Source: an uncultured Flavobacteriales bacterium
Lineage (GTDB): Bacteria > Bacteroidota > Bacteroidia > Flavobacteriales > Flavobacteriaceae
Assembly: GCA_913058295.1 (NCBI GenBank)
Contig: CAJXRD010000011.1
Span: forward strand, 1 to 62,575
Length of the DNA stretch: 62,575 nucleotides
Direction: 5' to 3'
In this document: in pieces, positions 9,517 to 18,314 of the stretch
Layout of the letters: the number at the start of each line of letters is the position of its first letter
How positions within the stretch are numbered: position 1 is the stretch's first letter
The notes under the pieces: model-generated
Database searches by the model: none
What the model saw: the letters and a program-made list of their open reading frames with translations, nothing else
Told to the model about the DNA's origin: nothing
Position numbers and translations under genes: made by a program

Positions 9517-10257
9517 TTAAAAAGTGAGCTTTTTCTTTCTAAGTTCAAAGTTTTGACCCAAATAAACTTTACGTACCATTTCGTCATTCGCTAGATCTTC
9601 TGGTTTTCCATGTTTTAGGATACTTCCTTCAAACATTAAATAAGTGCGATCTGTAATAGCTAGAGTTTCTTGAACATTATGATCTGTGATAAGTATTCCA
9701 ATATTTTTAGTCACCAGTTTTGCTACAATTCGTTGTATGTCTTCAACTGCAACAGGGTCAACACCAGCAAAGGGTTCATCAAGTAAAATAAAATGCGGAT
9801 CGGTAGCTAATGCACGAGCAATTTCGGTTCTTCTTCTTTCACCACCACTTAATAAATCTCCTCTACTTTTTCGAATATGTCCTAAGCCAAACTCTTCTAT
9901 TAAAGATTCCATTTTATCTTTTTGTTCTTTTTTTGAAAGAGAAGTAAGTTGTAAAACACTTAAGATATTATCTTCAACACTAAGTTTTCTAAAAACAGAA
10001 GCCTCTTGAGCTAAGTAGCCAATCCCATGTTGTGCTCTTTTATACATTGGGAACTTGGTGATTTCTTCTTTATCTAAGAATATTTTTCCGCCATTGGGTT
10101 TAATAAGACCAACAATCATATAAAAAGAAGTAGTCTTTCCAGCACCATTAGGCCCTAAAAGACCTACGATTTCTCCTTGATTAACTTCTACAGAAATGCT
10201 TTTTACAACTTTTCTGCCTTTATAAGATTTAATAAGATTTTCGGCTTTTAATTTCAT
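9517..10257 (-). CDS. lptB: LPS export ABC transporter ATP-binding protein
   Basis: Cytoplasmic ATPase of the LptB2FG complex that extracts lipopolysaccharide from the inner membrane. In 246 residues it shows Walker [10 protein letters not shown] (about 35-43), the LptB-type signature [16 protein letters not shown], Walker [14 protein letters not shown] and [10 protein letters not shown]. The SGGERRR signature separates LptB from general exporters such as the gene at 8481. It follows tatC with a 50-base gap and probably shares a message with tatC and kdsD, an envelope-biogenesis cluster. Confidence 0.95.
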   Translation of the reverse strand: MKLKAENLIKSYKGRKVVKSISVEVNQGEIVGLLGPNGAGKTTSFYMIVGLIKPNGGKIFLDKEEITKFPMYKRAQHGIGYLAQEASVFRKLSVEDNILSVLQLTSLSKKEQKDKMESLIEEFGLGHIRKSRGDLLSGGERRRTEIARALATDPHFILLDEPFAGVDPVAVEDIQRIVAKLVTKNIGILITDHNVQETLAITDRTYLMFEGSILKHGKPEDLANDEMVRKVYLGQNFELRKKKLTF

Positions 10258-10307
10258 AGACTAATTGACTTATTAATAAGGATGACTAAATTAAAATATT
10301 CTATTAA

Positions 10308-11147
10308 TTAAACCCCCTGTTCCTTTTGTTTTTTATTTTCCTTTTTAATTACTGCTTTTGAAATATAAATACTAATTTCATATAAAATCACAATAGGAAT
10401 GGATACAATAATTTGACTTGCAATGTCTGGTGGTGTAATTATAGCAGAAAGGATTAACACAATTACCAATGCAAATTTTCGATATTTACGTAAATATTCT
10501 GGCGTAACAATTCCAATCTTTGTTAATATGTATATTATAATAGGTAATTCAAAAATAAGCCCACTTGCAATAACGGAAGCACGAACAAGAGCTATATAAC
10601 TACTTAAGTCAAAATCATTATGCACTTGACCACTAACTTGATACGTTCCTAAGAAATTTATGGATAGGGGAGTAACAATATAATAACCAAATAAAACACC
10701 TGTAAAAAATAAAATAGAGGAAATAAAAATAAAACCTTTAGCAGAATTTCGTTCTTTAGTTCTAAGTCCAGGGCTTAAAAACTTCCAAAATTCATAAATA
10801 ATATAAGGAAAAGCTACAATAAAACCTGCGGTAATAGAAGTCCAAATATGTGCAGAAAACTGTCCCCCCATAGTTCTGCTTTGAACCCTAAATGGAAGCT
10901 CTTCAAAACAAAAACTATCTTTAAAACCAATAGTTTGAGCGATTTTACACAATAGTTTGTAGGTTGGGAAATCCGCACTTTTTGGTCCGAAAATAAGAAC
11001 ATCAAAAATAAAGTCTTTAGCTAGAAAAGCCAAAGTTGCAAGAATAACTACAGCTAAAGTAGATCTTATTAGATGCCACCTCAATTCTTCTAGATGATCA
11101 AGAAAAGACATTTCTTTTTCTGAACTTAAATTTTGGGATTTAGTCAT
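10308..11147 (-). CDS. tatC: Sec-independent protein translocase TatC
   Basis: Twin-arginine translocase subunit that recognises the signal peptide of folded substrates. At 279 residues it has six membrane spans. The N-terminal FLDHLEELRWHLIRS carries the conserved acidic and arginine residues, and the loop FEFWKFLSPGLRTKERN (here YEFWKFLSPGL) is family-typical. Its start overlaps the kdsD stop by one base (TAATG), a sign of translational coupling. A long periplasmic insert (about 50-95, containing two Cys) precedes span 2, as in other Bacteroidetes TatC. No tatA is visible in the window. Confidence 0.95.
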   Translation of the reverse strand: MTKSQNLSSEKEMSFLDHLEELRWHLIRSTLAVVILATLAFLAKDFIFDVLIFGPKSADFPTYKLLCKIAQTIGFKDSFCFEELPFRVQSRTMGGQFSAHIWTSITAGFIVAFPYIIYEFWKFLSPGLRTKERNSAKGFIFISSILFFTGVLFGYYIVTPLSINFLGTYQVSGQVHNDFDLSSYIALVRASVIASGLIFELPIIIYILTKIGIVTPEYLRKYRKFALVIVLILSAIITPPDIASQIIVSIPIVILYEISIYISKAVIKKENKKQKEQGV

Positions 11148-12112
11148 TAAATTATACCTTCATTAGTAAGGTTATGAATATGGACCATTCCTTTATAGAT
11201 GCCATTTTCTTCAGAGAGTAACTGCGTAATACCAAACTTATCCATAATTTCTATTGCTTCAACAGCCATAGCATCATTATCAATAGTTTTTGGATTTATA
11301 CTCATAATGTCTTTAGCAGTTAGGCCTTTAAAGCTATCTGTTGTGGTTAACATTCGACGTAAATCGCCGTCTGTAATAATACCTAAAATTTTATCATCTT
11401 CAACAACAGCAGTAACTCCAAGCATTTTTTCAGTAATTTCAACAATTACATTTTTAATATCGGTGTCAGGATGTACTTGTGGTTTTTCATTTAACTTAGT
11501 CAAGTCACTAACGCGCAAATACAATTTTTTACCTAAGGATCCACCTGGATGAAATTTAGCAAAATCTTTACTCGAAAACCCTTGTAAATCTAACAAGCTC
11601 ATAGCTAAAGCATCACCAATAACCAATTGTGCTGTAGTACTAGTTGTTGGAGCTAAATTATTTGGACAAGCTTCTTTTTCAACATATGCATTAAGTACAT
11701 AATCCGCATGTTGTCTTAAAAATGAATCTCCATTAGAAGTAATCGCAATTAATTTATTTCCTCTTGTTTTAATTAAGGGGACTAAAACTTTTATTTCTGG
11801 AGTATTTCCACTTTTTGAAATGCAAATAACAGAGTCATTTTCTTGTATAGTACCTAAATCCCCGTGTATGGCATCTGCAGCATGCATAAAAATAGCAGGA
11901 GTTCCTGTTGAATTAAGAGTTGCTACAATTTTTGCAGCAATGATAGCGCTTTTGCCAATTCCTGTGATGATTACTCTACCTTTAGAATTATAAATAAAAT
12001 CTACAGCTTCAGCAAACTCTTCATCTACTAAATCTATTAAATTTGTAATTGCTTTACCTTCAGTTTCTATAGTCTTTTTTGCAACTAAAATTATTTGTTC
12101 TTTTTTATTCAA
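11147..12112 (-). CDS. kdsD: D-arabinose-5-phosphate isomerase (KpsF/GutQ family)
   Basis: Isomerises ribulose 5-phosphate to arabinose 5-phosphate, the first committed precursor of Kdo. Its 321 residues hold an N-terminal SIS domain (TGIGKSAIIAAKIVATL, HAADAIHGDLG, SKSGNTPEI) followed by two CBS domains (about 210-321; TAVVEDDKILGIITDGDLRR). The start codon is TTG at 12112, with no in-frame ATG nearby. A complete promoter lies at 12225-12255. It heads the kdsD-tatC-lptB run. The KdsB domain encoded at 32170 acts later in the same pathway. Confidence 0.94.
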   Translation of the reverse strand: MNKKEQIILVAKKTIETEGKAITNLIDLVDEEFAEAVDFIYNSKGRVIITGIGKSAIIAAKIVATLNSTGTPAIFMHAADAIHGDLGTIQENDSVICISKSGNTPEIKVLVPLIKTRGNKLIAITSNGDSFLRQHADYVLNAYVEKEACPNNLAPTTSTTAQLVIGDALAMSLLDLQGFSSKDFAKFHPGGSLGKKLYLRVSDLTKLNEKPQVHPDTDIKNVIVEITEKMLGVTAVVEDDKILGIITDGDLRRMLTTTDSFKGLTAKDIMSINPKTIDNDAMAVEAIEIMDKFGITQLLSEENGIYKGMVHIHNLTNEGII

Positions 12113-12224
12113 AATTATTAGTCTTTTTTATATTAGTTACTATGTCAGAAATTAGTATATTTAGAATGCAAAAAATATTTAAATTGCATCTACGTTATAA
12201 GATACCTTTTTCTTGTAAAGGTTG

Positions 12225-12255
12225 CAAAATTACAATTGTTAGTTAGTTAATGCAA
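12225..12255 (-). promoter_or_regulatory. Promoter of the kdsD-tatC-lptB run
   Basis: On the minus strand TTG (12253-12255), a 20-base spacer and TAATTTTG (12225-12232) match the Bacteroidetes promoter. The leader to the kdsD start is about 105 bases. Confidence 0.65.
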
Positions 12256-12303
12256 TATTTTATTTTAATAACAGAAAAAAAATCATAATATCATTTTAAT
12301 AGA

Positions 12304-14499
12304 TTGACAGAATTAGAAATTTACAAAGCATTAAAGAAGTATTTTGGATTTACAAAATTCAAGGGACTCCAAGAGGAAGTAGTTAAAAGTGTTCTTGATA
12401 AAAAAGACACTTTCGTTATAATGCCAACAGGGGGAGGTAAATCTCTTTGTTTTCAACTCCCTGCATTTATGAATGAAGGAACAGCGATTGTTGTTTCACC
12501 ATTAATAGCATTAATGAAGAATCAAGTTGATGCATTAAGGGCACTTTCTTCTGAAGAAGGTGTAGCCCATGTACTTAACTCCTCACTTAATAAAACGGAA
12601 GTTAAACAAGTAAAAAGCGATATCGTTAGCGGAATAACAAAACTTTTATATGTTGCTCCAGAATCCTTAACTAAAGATGAAAATGTGGAATTTTTGCAAT
12701 CGGTTAAAATATCGTTTGTAGCTATAGATGAAGCGCATTGTATTAGTGAATGGGGACATGATTTTCGTCCAGAATATAGAAACCTTAAAAAAATAATTGA
12801 ACGTATTGATGATAGTATTTCAATAATTGGCTTAACAGCAACAGCAACTCCAAAAGTTCAAGAAGATATTTTAAAAAATTTAGGAATACAAGATGCCAAC
12901 ACTTTTAAGGCTTCCTTTAATAGACCTAATCTTTATTATGAAATACGGCCTAAAACAAAAGACGTAGATAAAGACATTATCCGATTTGTTAAAGAACACG
13001 AAGGTAAAAGTGGAATTATATATTGCTTAAGCAGGAAGAGGGTAGAAGAGTTATCACAAGCACTTCAAGTTAATGGAATAAAAGCGGTTCCTTATCATGC
13101 AGGCTTGGATTCTAAAACAAGAGTACGACATCAAGATATGTTTCTTATGGAAAATATTGATGTTGTAGTTGCTACCATAGCTTTTGGTATGGGAATAGAT
13201 AAACCAGATGTGCGATTTGTAATTCATAATGATATACCTAAGAGTATTGAAAGTTACTATCAAGAAACTGGTAGAGCAGGTAGAGATGGAGGAGAAGGGA
13301 TTTGCCTGGCTTTTTATTCTTATAAAGATATTGAGAAACTTGAAAAGTTTATGAGTGGTAAGCCTGTGGCAGAACAAGAAATCGGCCACGCATTATTGCA
13401 AGAAGTAGTAGCGTATTCTGAAACTTCTATGTCTAGAAGAAAATTTATTCTTCATTATTTTGGAGAAGAATATGATAATGAAACTGGTGAAGGAGGAGAC
13501 TTGGATGATAATATGCGTTACCCGAAAAAGAAGCATGAAGCACAAAAAGATGCTGTTAAAATTTTAAATGTTGTAAGTAAAACAAATCAAATTTATAAAA
13601 GTAAAGAAGTCGTAAATGTTATAATAGGGCATTCTAATGCACTTATAAAATCTCATAGAACAGAAAATCAAGATTTTTTCGGATCTGGTAAAGAAGAAGA
13701 AGGTCCTTATTGGATGGCATTAATACGTCAATTATTAGTTGCAGGATTTCTTCGGAAAGACATTGAAACTTATGGATTAATTAAGATTACCGAAAAGGGG
13801 AAAGAGTTTTTGGAAACCCCTCATTCATTTATGATGACCGAAGACCATTCTTTTAAAGAGGCTAATGATGATAATATTATTGTTAATCAAAAGGGAGGAC
13901 AAGCAGCGGATGAAAAACTATTTAAACTTCTAAAAAACGAAAGAAAAAAAGTTGCAGACAAGTTGAGTTTACCGCCATTTGTAATATTTCAAGATCCTTC
14001 CTTAGAAGATATGTCTCTTAAATATCCATTAACACTTACCGAAATGGCAAATGTACATGGGGTAGGTGAGGGAAAGGCAAAAAAATATGGAGCATCATTT
14101 GTTGCTCTTATTGCAAAATATGTTGAAGAAAATGAAGTTATGCGACCTGACGATTTTATTGTTAAGTCTACAGGAAGTAATAGTGCATTAAAACTATATA
14201 TAATTACTAATGTCGATAAAAAATTACCACTTTCAGATATTGCCGATGCCAAGAAAATGGATATGAATGATCTTATTAAGGAAATGGAAGCTATAGTAAA
14301 TAGTGGAACAAAACTTAATATTAATTATGCTTTGGATGAAATCTTAGATGAAGATCAACAAGATGAAATTCATGATTATTTTTTAGAAGAGGCAGATACA
14401 GATGATATTGAAACAGCAATGGAAGAGTTTGATGGAGACTATGAAGAAGAGGAGTTGCGTTTATATCGTTTGAAATTTTTTAGTGAGGTTGCCAATTAA
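12304..14499 (+). CDS. recQ: ATP-dependent DNA helicase RecQ
   Basis: A 3'-to-5' DNA helicase in recombination and fork repair. It is 731 residues long: helicase motif I is PTGGGKS at about 41-47, motif II is DEAH (AIDEAHCISEWGHDFR), motif III is TATATP and motif VI is QETGRAGRDG. A RecQ-C-terminal winged-helix region and an HRDC domain (about 540-615) follow. The acidic tail (EEADTDDIETAMEEFDGDYEEEE) is common in flavobacterial RecQ. The zinc-binding part is changed: I do not see the usual four-cysteine cluster after motif VI. The start is TTG; a stop lies six codons upstream and no ATG is available before motif I. Confidence 0.94.
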   Translation: MTELEIYKALKKYFGFTKFKGLQEEVVKSVLDKKDTFVIMPTGGGKSLCFQLPAFMNEGTAIVVSPLIALMKNQVDALRALSSEEGVAHVLNSSLNKTEVKQVKSDIVSGITKLLYVAPESLTKDENVEFLQSVKISFVAIDEAHCISEWGHDFRPEYRNLKKIIERIDDSISIIGLTATATPKVQEDILKNLGIQDANTFKASFNRPNLYYEIRPKTKDVDKDIIRFVKEHEGKSGIIYCLSRKRVEELSQALQVNGIKAVPYHAGLDSKTRVRHQDMFLMENIDVVVATIAFGMGIDKPDVRFVIHNDIPKSIESYYQETGRAGRDGGEGICLAFYSYKDIEKLEKFMSGKPVAEQEIGHALLQEVVAYSETSMSRRKFILHYFGEEYDNETGEGGDLDDNMRYPKKKHEAQKDAVKILNVVSKTNQIYKSKEVVNVIIGHSNALIKSHRTENQDFFGSGKEEEGPYWMALIRQLLVAGFLRKDIETYGLIKITEKGKEFLETPHSFMMTEDHSFKEANDDNIIVNQKGGQAADEKLFKLLKNERKKVADKLSLPPFVIFQDPSLEDMSLKYPLTLTEMANVHGVGEGKAKKYGASFVALIAKYVEENEVMRPDDFIVKSTGSNSALKLYIITNVDKKLPLSDIADAKKMDMNDLIKEMEAIVNSGTKLNINYALDEILDEDQQDEIHDYFLEEADTDDIETAMEEFDGDYEEEELRLYRLKFFSEVAN

Positions 14500-14535
14500 T
14501 TATTTTTCTTCTCTGTTAATACTTTATAAATATTA

Positions 14536-14566
14536 TTTGAATTAATTTATTGAATATGTACCTTTG
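14536..14566 (+). promoter_or_regulatory. Promoter of the dual PPIase gene
   Basis: TTTG (14536-14539), a 19-base spacer and TACCTTTG (14559-14566) give an exact Bacteroidetes promoter. A poly-A run just before the ATG may serve as the translation signal. Confidence 0.75.
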
Positions 14567-14610
14567 CGCCTGCTTATTAAAAAGATAGGCTTTATTTAAA
14601 AAAAAAAATA

Positions 14611-15543
14611 ATGCAAGACGGTATTTACGCAAAAATTACTACAGAAAAAGGAGAAATCCTTGTTAATCTAACTTACAAAAGAACTCCTGGAACAGTAGGG
14701 AATTTTGTAGCACTAGCTGAAGGAGCTTTAGAAAATGAAGCAATCCCTCAGGGAACTCCTTATTATAACGGTTTAAAATTTCATAGAGTAATACCAGATT
14801 TTATGATTCAAGGAGGTGATCCACTAGGTACCGGAGTTGGTGGCCCTGGTTATAACTTTGATGACGAATTTCATCCTGAATTAAGTCATAATGCTCCAGG
14901 TGTTTTATCTATGGCAAATTCTGGCCCTGGATCTAACGGAAGTCAGTTTTTCATTACTCATATAGAAACTCCATGGTTAGACAATAAACATTCTGTTTTT
15001 GGTAATGTAGTTGAAGGGATGGATGTAGTAAATGCTGTTGAACAAGGGGATTCTATGATTGAAGTTGCTATTGTTCGTGTTGGAGATGAGGCTGAAAAAT
15101 GGAATGCAGTGGAAACATTTAGAAAATTCACCGGCGCAAAAGCAGAACGTGAAGCATCAGCGAAACAACAACAAAATGATTTAATGGGTGAACTTTCTGA
15201 GGGTTTTGATGAAACCGAAAGTGGTCTTCGTTATAAAGTAATTCAAAAAGGAGATGGTGTGCAACCTGAAAAAGGACAGACGGTAGCTGTACATTATAAA
15301 GGTATGTTTTCAGACGGAGGAGTTTTTGATGATTCTTATAAAAGAGGTGCACCAATCGAATTTCCTGTTGGAATGGGTAATGTTATTCCAGGTTGGGATG
15401 AAGGAATATTGTTATTGAATAAAGGAGACAAAGCTCGATTTGTAATCCCATCTCAATTAGCATATGGAGAAGCTGGAGCTGGAGGAGTTATTCCACCAAA
15501 TGCTACTTTGGTATTTGATGTTGAATTAATGGAGATTAAGTAA
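14611..15543 (+). CDS. Dual peptidyl-prolyl isomerase: cyclophilin-FKBP fusion
   Basis: Two unrelated prolyl isomerase folds in one 310-residue cytoplasmic protein. Residues of about 1-160 are a cyclophilin (KFHRVIPDFMIQGGDP, GSNGSQFFITH, HSVFGNV). A charged linker of about 40 residues leads to an FKBP domain at about 205-310 (GQTVAVHYKGMF, PGWDEGI, FVIPSQLAYG, VFDVELMEI). Established knowledge: proteins of this architecture were described as dual-family immunophilins, including one from Flavobacterium johnsoniae. No signal peptide is seen. It has its own strong promoter and shares a bidirectional terminator with the redoxin gene. Confidence 0.95.
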   Translation: MQDGIYAKITTEKGEILVNLTYKRTPGTVGNFVALAEGALENEAIPQGTPYYNGLKFHRVIPDFMIQGGDPLGTGVGGPGYNFDDEFHPELSHNAPGVLSMANSGPGSNGSQFFITHIETPWLDNKHSVFGNVVEGMDVVNAVEQGDSMIEVAIVRVGDEAEKWNAVETFRKFTGAKAEREASAKQQQNDLMGELSEGFDETESGLRYKVIQKGDGVQPEKGQTVAVHYKGMFSDGGVFDDSYKRGAPIEFPVGMGNVIPGWDEGILLLNKGDKARFVIPSQLAYGEAGAGGVIPPNATLVFDVELMEIK

Positions 15544-15562
15544 TTCTCTTAAAATATATTTT

Positions 15563-15598
15563 AAAAAAGCAGTTCATTTTGTAATGGGCTGCTTTTTT
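15563..15598. terminator. Bidirectional terminator between PPIase and redoxin genes
   Basis: AAAAAAGCAGTTCATT (from 15563) pairs with AATGGGCTGCTTTTTT (to 15598) over a four-base loop, allowing one G-T pair. It has A and T tracts on either side and lies between two convergent genes. Confidence 0.88.
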
Positions 15599-16155
15599 TA
15601 TTTTATCCACTTTATATTACATCCAACACTTGGTTTTTGATCTTTTCTTTGTGGGCTATTGATTAAGACATTATCTAATGCTTCCCTTAAATCTCGTCCA
15701 TTTACTTGTATCATGTTTCCAGGGCGAGAATTATCTAATTGCCCTCTATATATAAGTTTTAATTCCGAATCAAATAAATAGAAATCAGGAGTGCAAGCAG
15801 CATCATAAGCTTTTGCGACTTCTTGTGTTTCATCGTATAAATAAGGAAAAGTATAATTGTTTTTTTCTGCTGTAAGTGTCATTTCTTCTGGAGAATCTTC
15901 AGGGTAATTATTAACATCATTGCTGCTTATTGCAACAAAACCAAAACCATTAATTCGATAATCATTAGAGATTCTAACTATCTCTTCATTTACATGTTTT
16001 ACAAAAGGACAATGATTACAGATAAACATAACGACAGTTCCTTTCTTTCCGCTAATAGAATCCAAAGAAACCATTTCCGAACTAATGGTGTCTAATAAAT
16101 TGAAATATGGAGCTTTTGTTCCTAAAGGCATCATGTTTGAAGGTGCTAATGACAT
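15598..16155 (-). CDS. Thioredoxin-fold peroxiredoxin-like protein
   Basis: A 185-residue AhpC/TSA-type thioredoxin-fold protein of the PRX-like group. The active site MFICNHCPFVKHVNEEI has a CNHC motif in the position of the peroxiredoxin or thioredoxin cysteines. Other family marks are KGTVVMFI, FVAISSNDVNNYPEDSPE and YRGQLDNSRPGN. No signal peptide is present, so it should be cytoplasmic. The electron donor and substrate are unknown. It lies alone between the PPIase terminator and a divergent csaA. Confidence 0.88.
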   Translation of the reverse strand: MSLAPSNMMPLGTKAPYFNLLDTISSEMVSLDSISGKKGTVVMFICNHCPFVKHVNEEIVRISNDYRINGFGFVAISSNDVNNYPEDSPEEMTLTAEKNNYTFPYLYDETQEVAKAYDAACTPDFYLFDSELKLIYRGQLDNSRPGNMIQVNGRDLREALDNVLINSPQRKDQKPSVGCNIKWIK

Positions 16156-16261
16156 TTTTTGTTTTTTTTAATATTATTTGCTATTCCAACTATTTATTTT
16201 AAAAAATCTAATTTAAAGTTACAATATATTTATATTTAAACTTTAGTATAAATAGAATAAT

Positions 16262-16597
16262 ATGAATTCACTTTCCTGGAATGATTTTGAAAAAGTAGAT
16301 ATGCGTGTTGGTACCCTAATAGAAGTTAACGATTTTCCTAAAGCAAGAAACCCCTCTTATATATTAACGGTAGATTTTGGAGAGGAACTTGGAATTAAAA
16401 AAACATCTGCACAAATAACTGTCCTTTATAATAAGGAAGAATTAATTGGCAAGCAGGTGATAGCAGTAGTTAATTTTCCTAAAAAGCAGATTGCTAACTT
16501 TATGAGTGAATGCCTAGTATTAGGGGTAGTTAATGATAAAGAAGTATGTTTAATTAGTCCAGAAAGTAATTCCAAAAACGGACTGCGAATACTTTAA
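16262..16597 (+). CDS. csaA: CsaA-type tRNA-binding domain protein
   Basis: A 111-residue single EMAP/OB-fold protein resembling CsaA, a putative export chaperone that also binds tRNA. Characteristic segments are FEKVDMRVGTLIEVNDFPKARNP cut by the strand-2 turn, GIKKTSAQITVLY, GKQVIAVVNFP and MSECLVLGV. The length and the final INGLRIL-like end (KNGLRIL) match the family. It converges with tryptophanase, leaving four bases between stop codons. Confidence 0.93.
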   Translation: MNSLSWNDFEKVDMRVGTLIEVNDFPKARNPSYILTVDFGEELGIKKTSAQITVLYNKEELIGKQVIAVVNFPKKQIANFMSECLVLGVVNDKEVCLISPESNSKNGLRIL

Positions 16598-16601
16598 TAT
16601 T

Positions 16602-17984
16602 TTAGCTTGTTAGTTTTTCTAACTTAACAGTAAAATGTCTCATTATTGGTGCTTCATCCACAATTTTATATCCTCTTTTTGCTTGGTCCTTATAGTCATA
16701 AATGTTTTTTAAAACTGCAGCTATGTATCGCATGTGGTTTAAGGAATAGGTTCGTCGGGGTATTGCAAGTCTTACTAATTCCAATTCTGGATATCTGTTT
16801 TTATGAGTAAATGGATCTCTATCTGCTAATATAGTTCCAATTTCTACACTTCTAATTCCACCAACAATATAGAGTTCAATTGCTAAGGCTTGTGCTCTAT
16901 ATTCACTTCTTGGTATAGTTGGGACAAATTTATTGGCATCTAAAAAAATAGCATGCCCTCCAAATGGTTGTTGTACTGGAATACCATAATCTACTAACTG
17001 TTTTCCTAAAAAAGCAACTTGTTCTACTCTTGTTTCCAAATAATCAAATTCTGTTGCCTCATCTAATCCAACGGCTAATGCCCCCATATCTCTACCGTTT
17101 AATCCTCCATAGGTGATAAATCCTTCGTACATGATATTGAAAACTGTAGCCTTTTTATAGACATCTTCGTTGTTTAATGCAATAAAACCTCCCATATTTA
17201 CTAGCCCATCTTTTTTTGCACTCATCGTCATTCCATCTGCATATGAAAACATTTTTTTTGCGATTTCTTTGATACTATGGTTTTTATATTCTTCCTCTCT
17301 AATTTTTATGAAATATGCATTTTCGGCAAAACGAGCAGCATCAAAATATAATGGCTTTTTAAACTTTTTACAAACTTCAGAAACTTGCTTAATATTTTCT
17401 ATTGAAACGGGTTGTCCTCCAGCAGAGTTACAAGTAATAGTTACAATGACAAAGGGAATTTTATTTTCAATATCATTTATTAAAGCATGTTCTAGCTTTT
17501 CAATATTTACATTCCCTTTAAAAGGATGATAAACAGTAGTGTCGAAAGCTTCATCTATGGTACAATCTAATGTGGTTGCTTTTCTAAACTCTATATGGCC
17601 TTTAGTAGTGTCAAAATGTGAATTCCCTGGAATTATATTACCTTCTTTTACCAATACAGAAAACAACACGTTTTCTGCAGCCCTTCCCTGATGGGTTGGC
17701 AGAAAATAAATAAACCCTGTAATTTTCTTTACAGTATCTCTTAATTTTAAAAAGGATTGAGAGCCTGCATAACTTTCATCACCCTTCATCATTTCAGCCC
17801 ATTGATTGTCACTCATGGCTCCAGTTCCCGAATCGGTTAAAAGATCGATAAAAACTTTTTCAGAAGTTAAGTTAAATAGGTTATAATCTGCTTCTTTAAT
17901 CCATTCTTTTCGTTGCTCAATGGTAGATGGTTTTATATATTCCACCATCTTTGTTTTATAGGGTTCTGCGTAGGGTAGCTTCAT
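16602..17984 (-). CDS. tnaA: Tryptophanase
   Basis: PLP lyase that splits tryptophan to indole, pyruvate and ammonia. With the ATG at 17984 it has 460 residues; a TTG at 18035 is upstream of the -7 element and is rejected. The PLP lysine is probably Lys258 in TMSAKKDG. At four positions it follows tryptophanase rather than tyrosine phenol-lyase: FDTTKGH (Asp125), TCNSAGGQPVS, VEIGTILADRDP and RHFTVKL. No tnaB permease and no obvious TnaC leader is next to it. Indole signalling is possible but is inference. Confidence 0.9.
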   Translation of the reverse strand: MKLPYAEPYKTKMVEYIKPSTIEQRKEWIKEADYNLFNLTSEKVFIDLLTDSGTGAMSDNQWAEMMKGDESYAGSQSFLKLRDTVKKITGFIYFLPTHQGRAAENVLFSVLVKEGNIIPGNSHFDTTKGHIEFRKATTLDCTIDEAFDTTVYHPFKGNVNIEKLEHALINDIENKIPFVIVTITCNSAGGQPVSIENIKQVSEVCKKFKKPLYFDAARFAENAYFIKIREEEYKNHSIKEIAKKMFSYADGMTMSAKKDGLVNMGGFIALNNEDVYKKATVFNIMYEGFITYGGLNGRDMGALAVGLDEATEFDYLETRVEQVAFLGKQLVDYGIPVQQPFGGHAIFLDANKFVPTIPRSEYRAQALAIELYIVGGIRSVEIGTILADRDPFTHKNRYPELELVRLAIPRRTYSLNHMRYIAAVLKNIYDYKDQAKRGYKIVDEAPIMRHFTVKLEKLTS

Positions 17985-17999
17985 TTTAAATCGTTTGTA

Positions 18000-18007
18000 C
18001 AAAGATA
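18000..18007 (-). promoter_or_regulatory. -7 element of tnaA
   Basis: CAAAGATA reads TATCTTTG on the minus strand, 16 bases before the tnaA ATG. A TTG lies farther upstream than usual (spacer 25), so only the -7 box is claimed. It supports the shorter start. Confidence 0.5.
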
Positions 18008-18134
18008 ATAATAGCCTTCTTTTTTGATATGACAATTGTCAGTATGGAAGGTGCAAATATTCTAAATCTAGGATAATTTGATTAGAAGAGTAAAATTAAT
18101 TGTCATTTACACGAATTTTGTTAGCCTAAACTTT

Positions 18135-18164
18135 TTGATAATCAATAAATAAGCAGTAATTTTG
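18135..18164 (+). promoter_or_regulatory. Promoter of rpsA
   Basis: TTG (18135-18137), a 19-base spacer and TAATTTTG (18157-18164) form an exact Bacteroidetes promoter in the 330-base gap between tnaA and rpsA. Confidence 0.78.
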
Positions 18165-18171
18165 CACTCCT

Positions 18172-18314
18172 TTTAACGGTAAATCAAGAATTAAAGGGGA
18201 TTAGATAAAATAAAATAAACTCTTCTGTGTAACAACCGTGTAGTTTTCTTGAAAAACACAGAATACAAAAACCATATTTTCAGTTAATTAGATATTGAAA
18301 ATAATTTATTAGCA
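18172..18314 (+). promoter_or_regulatory. Long rpsA leader with a stem
   Basis: From the predicted start just after the -7 box to the rpsA ATG there are about 143 untranslated bases. TTCTGTGT (18223-18230) can pair with ACACAGAA (18256-18263) over a 25-base loop. No obvious ORF is present. A leader of this length fits autoregulation by S1, known for E. coli rpsA, but the structure here is only a candidate. Confidence 0.4.
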
